Below, in pieces: positions 63,273 to 64,000 of a stretch of DNA of 64,000 nucleotides. The stretch comes from Streptantibioticus_A sp037034305 (GTDB lineage Bacteria > Actinomycetota > Actinomycetes > Streptomycetales > Streptomycetaceae), in assembly GCA_037034305.1 (NCBI GenBank), contig JBAGJY010000026.1, positions 1-64,000 on the forward strand. The letters are read 5' to 3'. The notes below the pieces were generated by a model. The model searched no databases. It was not told the origin of the DNA and worked only from the letters and a program-made list of their open reading frames with translations. Position 1 is the stretch's first letter. Every line of letters starts with the position of its first letter. Position numbers and translations under genes: made by a program.

Positions 63273-64000
63273 GTGACTGTCAACGAGGACACGTTCACCA
63301 ACTGGAAGCACCGCGAGGAGACCGCGGAGTCGATGATCCCCATCATCGGGAAGCTGCATCGGGAGCGGGACGTCACGGTCCTGCTGCACAGCCGCTCCCT
63401 GGTGAACAAGTCGGTGGTCAGCATCCTCAAGACCCACCGGTTCGCCCGGCAGATCGCCGGTGAGGAACTCTCCGTCACCGAGACGCTGCCGTTCCTGCAG
63501 GCTCTCACCACGCTCGACCTGGGCCCCTCCCAGATAGACATCGGCATGCTCGCCGCGACGTACAAGGCCGACGACCACGGCCTGACCGTGGAGGAGTTCA
63601 CCGCCAAGGCCGTCGCCGGTGCCACGGGTGCCAACAAGATCGAGCGCCGTGACGGACGCGACGTCGTCCTCTACGGATTCGGTCGCATCGGCCGTCTCGT
63701 CGCCCGCCTGCTCATCGAGAAGTCCGGCTCCGGCAACGGCCTGCGGCTGCGCGCCATCGTCGTCCGCAGCGGCGGCGGCCGGGCCGCCGAGGACCTCGTC
63801 AAGCGCGCCTCGCTGCTGCGCCGCGACTCCATCCACGGCCAGTTCCAGGGCACGATCACCGTTGACGAGGCGAACAGCACCATCGTCGCCAACGGCAACG
63901 AGATCAAGGTGATCTACTCCGACGATCCGATGTCGGTGGACTACACGGCGTACGGCATCAAGGACGCCATCCTCATCGACAACACCGGCAAGTGGCGTGA
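63273..64000 (+). CDS. gap: Glyceraldehyde-3-phosphate dehydrogenase, N-terminal part (runs off the window)
   Basis: The GTG at 63273 (AGAGAAG upstream) opens a frame running to the window edge (about 242 codons). After a 120-residue extension (WKHREETAESMIPIIGKLHR, ATGANKIERRDGRDV) comes the NAD-binding fold VLYGFGRIGRLVARLLIEK. This long GAPDH form, about 480 residues, is known in Streptomyces. The catalytic Cys lies beyond the window. Confidence 0.9.
   Translation, partial: MTVNEDTFTNWKHREETAESMIPIIGKLHRERDVTVLLHSRSLVNKSVVSILKTHRFARQIAGEELSVTETLPFLQALTTLDLGPSQIDIGMLAATYKADDHGLTVEEFTAKAVAGATGANKIERRDGRDVVLYGFGRIGRLVARLLIEKSGSGNGLRLRAIVVRSGGGRAAEDLVKRASLLRRDSIHGQFQGTITVDEANSTIVANGNEIKVIYSDDPMSVDYTAYGIKDAILIDNTGKWR

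Noticed and set aside
1..64000. CRISPR arrays, rRNA genes, complete insertion sequences or prophage
   Set aside because: No regularly spaced repeats, rRNA-like sequence, full transposase gene with terminal repeats, or phage structural genes were seen.

Overview
The window looks like chromosomal DNA of a Streptomyces-type actinomycete. GC content is very high, codons are strongly GC-biased at the third position, GTG starts and 4-nt GTGA/ATGA gene overlaps are common, several promoters look leaderless, and the gene content is typical of the group (DUF3052 protein, NnaR-type nitrate regulator, SpoIIE-type phosphatase with its own kinase-like domain, type-B carboxylesterases). No rRNA genes, intact tRNA genes, CRISPR arrays or complete insertion sequences were seen.

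Layout. 0.1-4.6 kb: phosphoglucomutase, a GNAT/AAA+ fusion, an MFS exporter. 4.7-8.6 kb: a three-gene ferric-iron ABC importer behind a putative iron box. 8.8-13.9 kb: small conserved genes, an HTH/Clp-N pair behind twin palindromes, a glutamate-cysteine ligase-family enzyme, a methyltransferase, an acetyltransferase and a methyltransferase remnant. 14.1-24.1 kb: a specialised-metabolite cluster. It holds a carrier-domain protein fused to the membrane/left-handed-helix C-terminal region of poly-lysine synthetase (Pls)-type enzymes but without an adenylation domain, a separate adenylation-carrier-thioesterase NRPS, an Fe(II)/2-oxoglutarate hydroxylase, and SbnB/SbnA-type enzymes that should supply L-2,3-diaminopropionate (Dap). 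24.1-29.0 kb: SMP-30-like protein, HtpG, a Fpg/Nei DNA glycosylase, a VOC protein. 29.4-34.0 kb: a sugar ABC operon (LacI regulator, double ATPase, fused permease/binding protein). 34.2-43.4 kb: amino-acid permease, a hypothetical protein, a large SpoIIE phosphatase sensor, GT2 and GtrA genes, a small-protein/membrane pair, a double Lrp regulator. 43.6-47.3 kb: two type-B carboxylesterases around a TetR gene.

47.5-50.2 kb is a decayed selenium island: broken selA, the last domain of selB, the 3' half of a tRNA-Sec-like gene, the end of selD and a frameshifted end of formate dehydrogenase alpha subunit. This suggests a recent ancestor made a selenocysteine formate dehydrogenase and this lineage has lost it. 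50.3-53.2 kb: DUF6204 protein, a truncated hydrolase, and a TetR/metallo-hydrolase pair around a 20-bp inverted repeat.

53.4-63.1 kb is a complete nitrate-assimilation block: narK-type transporter, nirD, nirB, an FAD electron-transfer protein and nasA run leftward as an overlapping operon. Divergent from them are nnaR and a sirohydrochlorin chelatase gene that supplies siroheme iron for NirB, with a GlnR-like array between. The window ends inside a glyceraldehyde-3-phosphate dehydrogenase gene.

The most interesting candidate system is the Dap cluster. The split between an A-less Pls-like membrane protein and a trans adenylation-thioesterase protein suggests an unusual Dap-containing oligomer, polymer or tailored amino acid. 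This rests on domain and motif reading only.
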